A stretch of 64,000 nt of DNA from Nymphalis io (Eukaryota > Arthropoda > Insecta > Lepidoptera > Nymphalidae): contig NC_065898.1 in the NCBI RefSeq assembly GCF_905147045.1, forward strand, positions 8,990,001-9,054,000, in the 5' to 3' direction. Below are positions 1 to 11,045 of this stretch, one piece after another (positions within the stretch are counted from its first letter, which is position 1; every line of letters starts with the position of its first letter). A program made the translations under genes and the position numbers. A model generated the notes under the pieces. That model had not been told where the DNA came from and ran no database searches. It was given only the letters and a program-made list of their open reading frames with translations.

Positions 1-2924
1 AGCCCGCTAGGCCCGACCAAGGTATCGGTCGCGGTATCGGCAGGGCAGGGGGTGCTAAGAATCACCGGTTCACGGCAGGCTACCGTATAAAACGACTGAA
101 AATGGCAACGTATAATGGACGCTCGATGAGGCTGGACCATCACCTCGCCGAATTAGAAGTAGAGTTAAGTCATATAAACTGGCATATACTGGGGTTATCT
201 GAAGTCCGAAGACAGGGGGAGGACACGATAACTCTAGAGTCCGGTAACTTACTCTACTTCCGCGAAGGTGATAACCTCTCCCAGGGTGGTGTCGGTTTTC
301 TAGTCAAAAAGGATCTCATTAGCAGCATTGTGGAAATCAGTAGTGTGTCGAACCGGGTAGCGTACCTTGTCCTAAAACTTTCCGACAGGTACTCCCTGAA
401 GGTTGTACAGGTATATGCGCCAACTTCGACATACTCTGATGATGTGGTCGAAGCGATGTACGAGGACATCGCAAAGGCCCTCAACGACACCTCGAGGGCC
501 CACTACAATGTTGTTATGGGAGACTTTAATGCTAAAGTGGGAGTACAAGATAGCGGTGAATCGAAAGTCGGACCTTACGGCTTGGGCTGCAGAAATCACA
601 GGGGGCAAATGCTGGTAAACTTTCTCGAAGCGCAGGGGCTTTTTTTGATGAATTCTTTCTTTCAAAAAAAGCCTCAGAGGAGGTGGACCTGGCGAAGCCC
701 CGATAACGTGACAAGGAACGAGATAGACTTTATCATTTCGAATAAAAGGCACATATTTAGAGATGTTTCAGTGATCAACAAGTTTAATACCGGAAGTGAT
801 CACCGCTTGGTTCGAGGCACTCTAAATATCAACTTAAAAGCCGAAAGATCGAGAATGATGAGGTCTACTCTCCGACCTACCATGCTCCAAGCTGCTCAAG
901 GCTCCGAAAAGTTCCAAATGGAACTTCAAAATCAATTCACCGCGTTGGAAACCATAAGCAGCATTGATGAGAGAACCGACACGCTGGTCAAAATACTGCA
1001 AAACACATCCCGCAAGTGTTTTCCGCCACAGAGAAGAGACAACGCACCAAAACTCTCTGCTGAGACACTCGAGCTCATGAGAAAACGACGAGAACTACCA
1101 TCGTTTTTGTCAGATAAGGCCTTAAACCGAACAATAAAAACGCTGACGCGACGCGATCTCCGACGCTCCAATACCCGTGCCATCAAGGCTGCGATTGAGC
1201 AAAATCGGGGATCGAAAGTGTTCGCTCGCAAGTTTGGGAGGCCGCGTCTGACAAAACTTAAAACTGAAAATGGTGGGGTCGTTACCTCTAGGCCTGAGAT
1301 TATCGGAGAAGTAGAGAGGTTTTATGGGCAGTTGTTCTCTTCAAGATCGGATAAACCCGTGGGAATCAGTATTGATGACCAGCGCGCCCCTCTTATGCGC
1401 CATTACTCCGAGGAGCTCCCGGTCGTTGACCAAGGAGAGATTGGGGCGGCTCTAGAACAGCTTAAAAACAACAAAGCTCCGGGAGATGACGGAATCACAA
1501 CAGAATTGCTTAAGGCAGGTGGGACTCCGGTCCTGAAAGAGCTAGCAAGCCTCTTTAATTCCGTCATCCAACATGGCAAGACCCCGGAAACGTGGAGCGG
1601 GAGTGAGGTGGTACTGTTTTTCAAGAAAGGTGATAAAACCCTCTTGAAAAACTACAGACCAATCTCCCTCCTGAGTCACGTGTATAAGCCGTTCTCAAGA
1701 GTCGTCACGAACCGTCTCGCCAGACGACTTGACGAGTTCCAGCCCCCAGAGCAAGCCGGCTTTCGATCAGGCTACAGCACCGTGGACCACATCCATACTG
1801 TTCGGCAGATTGTGCAGAAGACCGAAGAGTACAATCAGCCGCTGTGTATGGCATTTGTGGACTACGAGAAAGCCTTCGACTCCATCGAAACCTGGGCAGT
1901 GCTCGACTCATTGCAGAGATGTCATATCGATTGGAGATATATCTAGGTACTGAGATGTCTGTACAACGCCGCTACAATGACTGTCCACATCCAGGACTGT
2001 AAGACGAAGGCGATCCAACTGCGCAGAGGGGTGAGACAGGGGGATGTAATATCCCCGAAACTGTTCACCAACGCGTTGGAAGACGTTTTCAAAACGCTGG
2101 ATTGGACTAGGTATGGAGTCAATGTAAACGGCGAGTACATCTCACACCTTCGATTTGCCGACGATATCGTCATCATAGCAGAGTCGCTGGAACAACTCAC
2201 CGAAATGCTGCGTAGCCTAGGCGAGTCTACCCGGTGTGTCGGTCTCGGTATGAACTTGGCCAAGACCAAGGTCATGTTCAATAGGCATGTCGTGCCGGGA
2301 CCGATATACGTCGAGGGGAAACCTCTCGAAGTTGTTAGTGAATATACCTACCTAGGACAGATAATACAAGTCGGTAGGAACAACTTCGAGAAGGAAGCCG
2401 ATCGAAGAATTCGCTTGGGATGGGCAGCATTTGGCAACCTTCGTCAAGTCCTCAAGTCGTCTATACCGCAATGTTTGAAGACGAAAGTCTTCAACCAATG
2501 CGTCTTACCTGCCATGACATACGGTGCCGAAACGTGGACACTAACTGCGGGACTAGTCCACAAATTCAAAGTCGCTCAGCGTGCTATGGAGCGAGCTATG
2601 CTCGGAGTATCTTTGAAGGATAAGATCAGAAATGAGATTATCCGGAAAAGAACCGGAGTCACCGACATAGCTTGCAAAATTAGCAGGCTGAAGTGGCAGT
2701 GGGCTGGTCACGTATGTCGTAGGACCGATGGCCGTTGGAGCAGACGAGTCCTAGAGTGGAGACCGCGAATCGGCAAGCGCAGCGTAGGGCGCCCTCCAGC
2801 CAGGTGGACCGACGACCTTAAGAAGGTGGCGGGCACCAACTGGATGCGGAAGGCGGAGGACAGGGAGCTTTGGCGCACCTTGGGAGAGGCCTATGTTCAG
2901 CAGTGGACAACAATTGGCTGTTGA
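1..2924 (+). pseudogene. RTE-clade non-LTR retrotransposon, endonuclease-reverse transcriptase, one nonsense codon
   Basis: The reading frame encodes an apurinic-type endonuclease followed by a reverse transcriptase, the single-protein layout of RTE-clade LINEs. Endonuclease signatures appear in order: GLSEVR, VMGDFNAKVG and SDHRLV. RT motifs follow: NYRPISLLS, FVDYEKAFD (motif A), GVRQGDVISP and RFADDIV (motif C), then the C-terminal region with YGAETWTL. The first ATG is at 102, but the frame is open to base 3, so the true start may lie outside the window. A TAG at 1944-1946 interrupts the frame just after motif A; the same frame resumes and ends with TGA at 2922-2924, so a single substitution is the only visible lesion. 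The 3' end reads TTGATTG, a short tail-like repeat. Truncated copies of its 3' end occur at 60732-60920 and 61284-61762. Seen: motifs and stop. Inferred: RTE clade. Confidence 0.9.
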
Positions 2925-3345
2925 TTGAAATTTTCGCCAGTGTATTCAAGGGAGGTATATAAGTTATAAATATAGTATAGTTCAGTCAGTAATAGTGTCG
3001 TTATAATATTCTAATAATATTTTACTTCAGTTGTTATTTGATCTAAAACATTTGAGAAATGCATCGGTTGCGTACTGTCTCATGTGTAACGAAATCTTTT
3101 GTTTGATATTTATTGGGAGACAAATGTCGGGTACTTAGGTATCCTTAGTTCAAAAGAAACCATTTTAGTTTTATCGTTACCTGCGTTGCGACGCCAATAG
3201 ATCTTGTTTCGACTGTTAAAATTTAAACGTTATAAATTAAAATTAATCCTTATTCAGATTTCTTATCCATCTTTAATAATAAGCTATCACTTACAAGTAT
3301 TTTTGGTAATTACCTTGACGGGGGCTGTTGTGCAGCTCCAGCAGC
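2925..3345 (+). repeat. Copy of the BEN-gene 5' flanking block
   Basis: Bases from about 2996 to 3185 match 31618-31810, the immediate upstream region of the intact BEN gene. The whole stretch matches 45118-45540 in inverted orientation. No BEN first exon follows here, because similarity to the intact locus stops after the shared TTACCTGCGT. This is therefore a displaced copy of a promoter-proximal block, cut on its left by the RTE element. Confidence 0.75.
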
Positions 3346-3374
3346 GCTAGAGCGGCGTCAATATCGGTGAAAAT
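3314..3374 (-). other. Candidate orphan coding exon of an unidentified host gene
   Basis: On the minus strand an AG acceptor-like site (CTTTACAAG) is followed by 61 nt open in one frame, reading IFTDIDAALALLELHNSPRQ, then a GTAATT donor. The other frames are closed. The 3' half of the same exon with its donor recurs on the plus strand at 45115-45147, reading LLELHNNPRQ. Its GC content is clearly higher than its surroundings, as expected of a coding exon. I do not recognise the gene. It lies head-to-head with the copied BEN 5' flank, so the ancestral locus may have had a second gene on the opposite strand. Confidence 0.4.
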
Positions 3375-5323
3375 CTTGTAAAGGGAAATGAATTGCAATT
3401 TAAAATAAATAAATATTTCTTAGTAAAAGCTCACTAAGAAACTGTAAAATTATCGATTCGATTTTGTTTAGTAGTTCCAGCTCAAATAAGATTCCGATAG
3501 CAATTGTCAGCAGTTATTCAAAGTACCGTGCCTTTTAATTGTCCATTCCAGGTATAAAATATAAGGTACATGTTTTGGGCTAAACTCGGTCGCTAAGCAT
3601 TACTTTGTATAACAAGGCAACCTCAATAAACCTATTGTTTATTGCCTTATCCTATTGGATGCTCTTTTCTAGAACCAATGTTTTTACCTGTATCTTTTTA
3701 AACTAGTATTATACTAAAGTTGTACTAAGCAATATAACCGATTAAGTCCAAATACAGTTAAATAAAATCATTTTCTGAAATGTTTGTTTAACCCTTATTA
3801 TACAAATTTCATTATTTAGTAATTATATTTTGTCTGAAAAAATACATGTTTAATATAATATTTTCATTAAATCTATTAACAATAAATTTTGAACGCAAAC
3901 ATTTATTAATTAAAGAACTAAATTTAAGCGGGTGGCCTAGCCTATAAGGTCATGATTATTTTATGTTATGTGGGTAATTGGAATGTCGAAGAGACTTCAC
4001 CTAGTTCCCAATAAATTTTAGTCTATTTTTTAAAACATTTGCAAAATAAAATTAAAAATAATGAGGTCTCATTGCATACCACTTTTTTATCCCTGGACAT
4101 ATTTCTATACAAAAAATATATTTAAAAATAGTGAATTAAATCTTTTCACGATCTAGTAAATCGCTAATAAACAATAAAAATTTAATATTTGTTCGTTTCA
4201 TAATAAATACAAATTATATAAATGAATATTAAATCATCTCGCATGAGTATATATAGAACTTGCGAGGCGAAAAGGTTTTCTACGGAAAGCACAACGGAAC
4301 CTTAAAATCGAATCAATATAGATTTAGCATGTTTTTATAGAAAATTGGCAACAGTTTATATTAAATGAGTTTTGGATTTTTTTACAAATAATGTAAAATT
4401 TTCATTTGTCTTCTCAAAAAATCCATTATGGCATTTTGATTAAGCAAAAACAGTTATTAATTTTAATGTATCCAAACATTTTAGATCTGATCTAAATATA
4501 TTATCTTCTTTTGTGAAATAATTTTTTATAGCCTTCAGGTAATTTCCTATCTACTTTCATTGTCCAGTACCCTAAAAGGGAACATAAAAATTACGACTAT
4601 AGTTACTTATTGTCTTTGAAACAATTAATGTTTAAGCGCTTACTGCTGTATTATTTTAGACTTATCTTGTACATTTTCTGGGCAATTAGAAATCTTTAAA
4701 ATCCTAATATTATGAATACAATTTATTGAAGTTGTAAAATGTTACTATTTATAAAATATATTTTCTTCATCTTCAATCGCTTTTGTTATCTTAAGGAGAT
4801 AATCTTAAAACAGGGTTAGGAGGCTTTAGACATTATTAGACAACATTAAGAATTTTGTTATTGAATAAAGACTTATTTCTTACCAATCGAATTATTTCTT
4901 TATAAAATGGAACCTTACACATATTTTTCTGTCTCTCGATCTAGACTTTACATATAAGTTTTTTTTAAATTTTAACACTAAGATATTTATTAAAATACTG
5001 ACACGCACTAAGCACTTCGATCTTACTTCGAAAACTCTAAAGTTTGACGTAAACTTGACCTAATGATCCAAATAGACTAATATTAATTACGATACAAAAT
5101 ATTTAATAAATTATTATACTCGATTATTTATAGACAGCGATTTTATTTATTCTATGGTCTATATTGTGTGTGACTCTGTTATGTGGTGCTAACAATATAA
5201 TACCTTAATCACCTACTTATATGGAAAAAATCAATCAATAAATAAGGCTTTTATTGCCTTATATAAATTCTAACATAAATAACGAAAAAAATTAACAACT
5301 ACCTACTTATACTGACAATGAAA
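3375..5323. repeat. Duplicated intergenic and intronic block L (no gene)
   Basis: This AT-rich stretch recurs in pieces. About 3380-4000 matches 29510-30480, 38400-38900 and, inverted, 59800-60270. About 4510-4880 matches 40745-41110 and 57960-58050. About 4890-5320 matches 58070-58450, 36690-36960 and, inverted, 24830-25310. I see no protein-coding frame. Its right end is the intron directly upstream of the BEN exon copy at 5324. Confidence 0.7.
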
Positions 5324-5414
5324 TCACCGTGCCTGCCAGACTAATGGCAGAAATCGATTGGACTTCCCACACTTCAGCGACGAGACAATTGTTGCAAGCT
5401 GTCTTTCCTAGAAG
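5324..5414 (+). pseudogene. Truncated copy of BEN-gene exon 5
   Basis: The sequence encodes TVPARLMAEIDWTSHTSAT and onward to a GTAACT donor, matching exon 5 of the intact gene at 36994-37106. The first part of the exon, its acceptor and the adjoining intron are missing: the bases before 5324 match intron sequence near 36956, so a deletion joined intron to exon at a short TCA microhomology. Without an acceptor the copy cannot splice normally. The remaining exons of this copy are at 10570-11045, separated by a solo LTR and a Harbinger element. Confidence 0.85.
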
Positions 5415-5505
5415 GTAACTACTAATTCCCGTTAACATTTAAATAGAAATTAATCAAGTGCATTCCTTCTTACATTGTCCTTGTATTATGCTTTGTTTTA
5501 AATTT

Positions 5506-6854
5506 TGTAACCCTTAAAATTTTAATTTTTCAATATTTTAATTTTATTAAAATATTGTATTTATTTTACCTAACCTAACCGGTTTATAAAATAAATTACG
5601 GTTATCGAATCGGCATTCATTGTTTCGACATTTATTATCTATGCTGTTTGAGAGATGGCAGCACTACGTTGTTCGCCGGTCGGACGTCTTTTTGATCGTT
5701 GAGCAAGCGCCGGTCGCTTACCGATGCCTGTCAGTTTAAACGATTAAATATATTCCTTTTTGTAAGTATATTCGTTGAATATACGTCATCTACTTTGAAA
5801 AACTTATTTAAGAGGTTCGAGTTACCAAGCCGTAAGTAAAACACATTGTATTCGTTTAGTCGAAGCATATTATTTGTTATTTGAGTAGTATTTAATCGAT
5901 TATTCGTTTAATTCCAGTCTTTGTATCGAAACCGTGCCACTTGCAATATAAGTCATATATTGCCTTATTTCTACATATTTAAACACTCCTGAGGTGAGTT
6001 GATGCATAAATTACATTCAATTCAATATATCACGTGGTTCATTATTTATTTTTATCCATTTCTTAATATTTTGTTCAAAAACTGAACATAGACCTTGTCA
6101 ATGTACTAGGTGACCTGGGTCGAATCCTAATGTGATTCGAATTGTTTAAAAGCTTTGTTCCATTAAATTAAGTATAGTTCATGCTTTCTAATAATATTTC
6201 ATTGCTAATTAAGCAATAATTTGCCATATTCTGACACTTTAAAAGTTAACTTTAATAACCTCAATTGTCTAGGTTATTACTTGATTTTATTAACTTATTT
6301 TTCTTTGTACCTGTGTCTAGGGCATTCTTAGGACCTTCTTAGTATTTATGCAAGATAGGTAATAAGTTGTTTTGTTCACAGGGAGTGTTTATTTTTCTTT
6401 AATTTTATATATACTTTGTATATTGCATTACAAAGTGATATAATATTTTTCGGTGAACTCAACCTAGGAATTGTGGCTGATTTGGGGCTGTTGGAGGCTC
6501 CGCTGTTTTGTGAAGGAGAGGCTGCTTGTCCTGTGGCCTGCTGTTACTGCTGGTGCTTTTTGCTGCTTCGCACTGCTTTTATTTATTTGTTCACTCATTG
6601 TGACAATGCGTTCGGGGTTTCCACTATCCTGCTTATTTCTTTATTTAAGTCTATTACTTAATTTTAACCGATGCCAACTCGCCTACAACTAACTTGTAAT
6701 ATTTTATTGCATGAATGTTAACTTAATTGACCAGATGCTGTCAAGGGCCCACCCCCTGATTTTTTATGTTGTAAATTTTATAATTAAAATTTTATAATCT
6801 TTATGATCAGTTTTATTAATGTAACGGTAACTTGGTGGAACGAACCCCGTGACA
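5506..6854. mobile_element. Probable solo LTR, about 1.35 kb, in an intron copy
   Basis: Aligning by eye with the intact BEN intron near 37185-37210 shows that 5506-6854 is extra DNA here. The insert begins TGTAAC and ends GTGACA, near-perfect inverted termini of the TG..CA kind that bound LTRs. Flanks are AATTT on the left and ATATT on the right, only roughly like a target duplication. I see no gag, pol or env motif inside; the two overlapping small frames at 6416-6692 resemble nothing I know. A solo LTR left by recombination is the best reading, but a non-autonomous element of another class is possible. Confidence 0.55.
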
Positions 6855-7285
6855 ATATTCTTAGTGAAATTAAAATACATTAAAAAAATATAATTTAATT
6901 ATTAACGTATTAATAATCGAGATTAATATTAGAAAGCATTGTCCGATTTATTTCCATTTAGATTAAAACTTTAATAAAATATGGTACGTAAACGAATTGC
7001 CTCAGTGGTCAAGTGGCTCGCTTAGTCCGCTGCTGATCCCGACGTCCCAGGGTAGACAATGACTGACAAACTCGCAATGTACATTTTTTTTTTAATCCTA
7101 TCCTATCCTATATGGGGAAAAATATAACGATTTGAGACGATACTTAAGACGATTGTTGATGTGCGTTTACCTATCTACAGAATAAATAAATATACCTTGA
7201 GATGTAAAAACATTACTCGGAACAGATTATACATTAATTTAAAAAATGTCCCTAATAAAAGATGTTGATTCTTATACACGTTTAA
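6855..7285 (+). other. Remnant of the BEN-gene intron between exons 5 and 6
   Basis: The segment matches the intact intron at about 37200-37600. It contains a decayed tRNA-like stretch around 7000-7065 (TGCCTCAGTGGTCAAGTGGC, then a CGACGTCCCAGGG section) that also occurs at 37325-37382. It is probably an old SINE head and not a functional tRNA, because no full cloverleaf can be drawn. Confidence 0.65.
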
Positions 7286-7326
7286 GGCTGCCTGTCCACC
7301 GGAGCGGAGCGAGGCAGCGGAGCGGA
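7286..7326 (+). repeat. Left terminal inverted repeat of the Harbinger element
   Basis: These 41 bases are the exact reverse complement of 10403-10443. The GGAGCGGAGCG core recurs just inside, at 7371-7405, as a subterminal repeat. Confidence 0.9.
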
Positions 7327-7432
7327 GTAACAGAGTAATGCGGAGCCGAGTTGCAGACTGTGTATGTCCACCAGAGCGGAGCTAGAAAGTAATGCGGAGC
7401 GGAGTTGCGGACTATTTTTTATACGCGGGGAT

Positions 7433-9827
7433 ATGAGTACGCGACGAGTTATTTCGAGCTCTCGGCGGCAAGCGATTGATTTAGTGCTACGCGAAATGTC
7501 AGTGACAGCAGACATGTTGTCGAAACAGTTAATACGTTATTACTTTACATTACTAGAGGCAGAAAAGAGTTGGAGTCAGAAGAAACAGAATTATATACCA
7601 TTTGAACAATTCTATAAGGAAACATAGATTTTGGTTAAGAAATCATATCAAACATCGTTCAGAACACAGTGAATATTTTACCTTTTTCCAAACTGCTGAT
7701 GAAGAAACATTCGAAAATTCTTATAGAGTTTCAAGATGTACTTTTCATGAACTTCATTCTCTGATAGAACCATATATTCGGAAACAAGACACAAATTACA
7801 GGAAATCAATCAGTAGCTGTGAAAGATTAGCAGTGTGTTTAAAGTAAGTACACATTTAGAAATCAAAATAACTTTTATTTTACTAAAAATCATAATCCAT
7901 CTCAAAGTTGGCCGCATTTTCATTGGCTCCTGTTCGCTCTAATACAGATGTGTCTATGTCCTGGATTGTTTGAATTTGTGAAGCGCTAGGAGTATCAGTA
8001 CTAGTGTTGATATTAATTAGAGCACTAGGAGTATTGCTACTAGTGTTGATATTATTTGGAGCACTAGGAGTATCGATACTAGTTTCGATATCATTTGGAG
8101 CAGTAGGAGTATCGATACTAGTTTCGATATCACTTGGAGCAGTAGGAGTATCGACACTAGTGTTAACATTTTCGGGAGTAGGTGTTGATCCTGTAGAATA
8201 ACCATAATTATTTGGAGAATACCAATTATTTTGAAGATTACTTTCTTATTCTTTCTTATAGCTAATATTACCGCATTAAAGCAGGATTTTTTAATTTGAA
8301 GTTGTAAATAATACGGTAGTTTTTTCGACGACGCAGCCAAATTAAAAAAAAATGTCTATTTCATCGTATTTATTTCTGGCTGACATCATATTTTTAAGTT
8401 CTATCCGTTCTCGTTCTAACAGTTCACGGCGTTCTTGATTTTTTTTCAATAGATCTAGAATTTCATCATTCTTTCTTTTTTTGGATGTGGACGGGAGAGG
8501 CTCAAGAGCTGTTGAATTATTAGGAACACCAACAGAAGGAAGACTATTTGAATTTGACGGCAACAAATTGCATGAATCCCGTGAACTCTCATCAATGGTA
8601 TTTGGTGGATTTGAAGTTTCGCTTGCTGAATCGTCCAAGGGCGCAAAATTTGATGACCGGTCTCTGTTTCACATGTAAGGCAACAGAAACGACATGGCTC
8701 TCTGATATTTCCATTCTTTTTGTTGTTTTCTAGCCTGTCCACTCCGTGTTGCATTTTGTCTTTTTAAGGCATCTCGATGGTTATCTCTTAGTTGTTTCCA
8801 TCGCGATATTGCAGTTTTCACTGAATCAGTTAACATACACAATGTATTCTATGGTCTATTTATAAAAAAAATAATAGATGCACATACGTTAAGTATAATT
8901 AAATAGGTTTTTTTTAGGTATTTAGCAACCGGTCAATCATTTACAACGATGGAAGAGAATTTTAAAATTGGATTGAAAAGTGTATCGAGAATAGTTGATG
9001 AGGTTTGTGATGCTTTATGGAATGTATTGCAACCTCTTGTTATGCCGCAACCAACCGAAAAGGACTGGAAAGAAATCGCAAAAGATTTTGATGAACTATG
9101 GCAATTTAAAAATTGTACAGGTGCTCTTGATGGCAAGCACGTATACATCAAGGATCCCTCGAAAACTGGGTCCTCGTTTTTCAACTACAAAAAGAGATTT
9201 TCTGTAGTATTGATGTGTTTAGCTGATGCCAGAAGAAAAATCATTATGATTGATGTGGGCTCTATGGGGAGATTTTCTGACGCAGGAATTTTTGATAACA
9301 GCGTTTTCGGGAAGAGTCTAAAAGAGAAGAGATTAAATTTACCTGCGCCGGCACCATTGTATCAAGGTGGCGCAAAAATGCCGTTCGTATTCATAGGAGA
9401 CGAAGCTTTCCCATTGACGGAAAATTTTATGAGGCCATACCCACGTGATAGACTAAACACAGAAAGAAAAATATTTAATTACCGATTATCTAGAGCACAT
9501 CGCATTGTTGAGGCAACTTTCGGTGTATTGACGAGAAAATGGTACGTGTATCGTAAAGACTTCGAATGCAAAATAGAAACAGTTGACAAGGCAATAAAAG
9601 CAACATGTGTTTTGCACAATTTTTTAATTCAAAGACAACCAGATTATATAAACAATATTGAAAGTAACATGGAGCAAACATTATTATCTGTTGATGATAT
9701 TACAGAAACACAACATTCTAGTAACGACGGATATGAAGTTCGCGAAATGTATTGTTCATACTTCAATAATCAGGGGAAGGTTCCGTGGCAAGATTCTAGA
9801 ATTTTGAAAAGAATCTCTAATCAGTAA
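7433..9827 (+). CDS. HARBI1-like DDE transposase, two exons with a possible frame break near the N-terminus
   Basis: The main exon (8918-9827) encodes a PIF/Harbinger nuclease of the DDE_Tnp_4 type, which cuts and joins transposon ends. The three acidic positions are visible in CTGALDGKHV, FIGDEAFPL and RAHRIVEATFG. An upstream exon ends at 7843 with a GTAAGT donor; joining it to the acceptor TTTTTTAG before 8918 keeps the frame and reads CLKYLATGQSF, a sequence usual in this family. The upstream exon is open only from 7557 and has no ATG in that frame. A typical N-terminus (MSVTADMLSKQL) lies in another frame from 7496, with a farther ATG at 7433. So either a one-base frameshift lies near 7600 or a small intron is unrecognised. 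The catalytic region has no stop. Confidence 0.85.
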
Positions 9828-10148
9828 TATGGTTTAGGTATCGGATATTATTTAGGTATTCTTCTGTTAAATAAAAAAAAATATAATTTAGTTAGCATCA
9901 TATTTTAACTCGACTTGTATGGCACTGAGCATCTTTTGTTTAAATGATCGAAAAAATATATGAACATACGCCTACTAGAGGGTATTATAGAATAAAGATT
10001 TATAATATTACTTACCATGCGATATTTTTGTTTCAATGATTATTTGGTTCCACGCAGCATCTTTTGTTTCATTGCATTTGTAAAATTCTGAAGACGTGTT
10101 CCAAATGCACGGAAACTTTTTCACACTATCGATAAGTTTTTCATCCAT
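8260..10148 (-). pseudogene. Harbinger-encoded MADF/BESS DNA-binding protein, broken
   Basis: Exon 1 (10148 down to 10016) starts MDEKLIDSVKKFPCIWNTSS, the opening of a MADF domain, and ends at a GTAAGT donor. Exon 2 begins at 8820 after a CAG acceptor; the splice gives SHGVKTAISRWKQLRDNHRD, which continues the MADF domain. The frame then meets TGA at 8671-8669, one C-to-T step from an arginine codon, and continues in the same frame through a serine-rich linker and a charged ERERIELKNM helix. A run of Ts at about 8341-8352 puts the final DIFF..LAASSKKLPYYLQL segment, which resembles a BESS motif, one base out of frame. Such proteins normally guide the transposase to DNA. With two lesions it is probably inactive, unless the homopolymer shift is an assembly error. 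Confidence 0.8.
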
Positions 10149-10402
10149 TTTCTTCACTACGTCGTCCACAAATGCACTAGTCAGACTACACTGGTCACTG
10201 GCACACTGCGGGGCGCGAGCGCAGCCCGCACTCGCTTCCCCGCTCCACTTCCCCGCTCCGCTTCCCCGCTCCGCTACCCTACTCCGCATCTCCGCTCCGC
10301 TTACCGGTTTTGTATGAATTTTTAAACAAGTTCGCAATTCCCTGTCCACTAAAGAGGAGCGGAGATTTTGTGCAATCTTATTGGTTAATATTTATCCGTT
10401 TC

Positions 10403-10443
10403 TCCGCTCCGCTGCCTCGCTCCGCTCCGGTGGACAGGCAGCC
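10403..10443 (-). repeat. Right terminal inverted repeat of the Harbinger element
   Basis: Exact inverted copy of 7286-7326. The adjoining 10210-10300 is densely packed with CCGCTCC motifs, the mirror of the left subterminal region. Confidence 0.9.
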
Positions 10444-10569
10444 TTAATATTCAAGATGTAGGATATAATTAGTGTCACTTTGCCTCAAACTGAAAACTAT
10501 TCTGCGACACCAAATGGTAAAATAAAGGATATTAATAAAAATGATTAAATTAAAAATAAAACTCTTTAT

Positions 10570-11045
10570 AATTCTAGCTACTCATTCCTTAACTGGAAAG
10601 CAAGCACCGGCGTTTGTGAACAAACCACCGAAAAAGCAATTGGGCCCCAAATTAGTAGACGATATTGTCAACACCGTCGCTGAAAAGTGCAATGTTCCTA
10701 AAAGGATTAGGTTGGTATTCATATTTTAATCCCATAACTTTTGTACCTTTCAACTTTTTAATTTTAAGATATTTTATTAATGGAATATTTTTGTGTTATA
10801 CCATCTAACAAAAGAAACAGATAACATAAAACTAATTATTAGAATTAATTAAGTAAATGAAAAAATATGTTTTTGTAGTCCGAAGACTGTGTTAATAAAA
10901 TTACAGGAGCACCATTACGACGAAATGTTCGGACGAAGCAAAGTTATATAAAAATCGTCAAAGGTTCAGAAAAAGCACGAACAACAAAACTGAGAGAACG
11001 TTCCGCCATCTTCTGAGAAGCGGACGAATCCACCACAGTTGAGAT
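10570..11045 (+). pseudogene. BEN pseudogene copy 1: exons 6 and 7
   Basis: Bases 10570-10710 match BEN exon 6 (ATHSLTGKQAPAF, then PKKQLGPKLVDDIVNTV), and 10907 onward matches exon 7 (ITTKCSDEAKLY). Compared with the intact gene, a 2-base loss before 10571 removes the AG acceptor of exon 6. Three bases are lost before the exon 6 donor, and one A is lost in exon 7 after QRFRKS, shifting its frame. Glycine replaces aspartate in QLGP. With the exon 5 copy at 5324 this forms one decayed gene copy expanded by two insertions. Confidence 0.85.

Larger units (their letters stand above)
7286..10443 (+). mobile_element. PIF/Harbinger DNA transposon with perfect 41-bp TIRs
   Basis: Both ends carry the same 41-bp sequence in inverted orientation, starting GGCTGCCTGTCCACCGGAGC. 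The subterminal regions are rich in GAGCGG/CCGCTC motifs on both sides. The empty site is visible in the intact BEN intron at about 37598-37610 (CACGTTTAAATATTC), and the flanks TTTAA and TTAA fit the 3-bp TTA/TAA duplication typical of this superfamily. Inside are a plus-strand DDE transposase and, convergent to it, a minus-strand MADF/BESS protein, the two-gene layout known for PIF/Harbinger elements. The transposase catalytic part looks intact while the DNA-binding partner is broken, so the element may now depend on another copy. Confidence 0.93.

Noticed and set aside
254..752. Minus-strand and alternate-frame ORFs within the RTE region (254-490, 372-752, 403-618)
   Set aside because: They are shadows of the endonuclease frame and have no family resemblance.
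6990..7070. Possible tRNA gene
   Set aside because: Only parts of a tRNA-like sequence remain; no acceptor stem or full set of arms forms, and the same sequence recurs in the intact BEN intron. It is better read as an old SINE head.
8004..8340. Repetitive frames at 8004-8201 (+) and 8017-8340 (-) rich in valine, isoleucine and leucine
   Set aside because: They translate an internal repeat (GGAGCAGTAGGAGTATCGAT) at the 3' end of the Harbinger MADF gene region. Only the start of the minus frame, with LAASSKKLPYYLQL, belongs to that gene.
10860..11040. The frame reading VRRLSVNKITGAPLRRNVRT at 38048-38260 and 46024-46236 as a separate small protein
   Set aside because: It is a shadow frame over BEN exon 7; the ITTKCSDEAKLY frame follows a proper acceptor and matches the BEN family.
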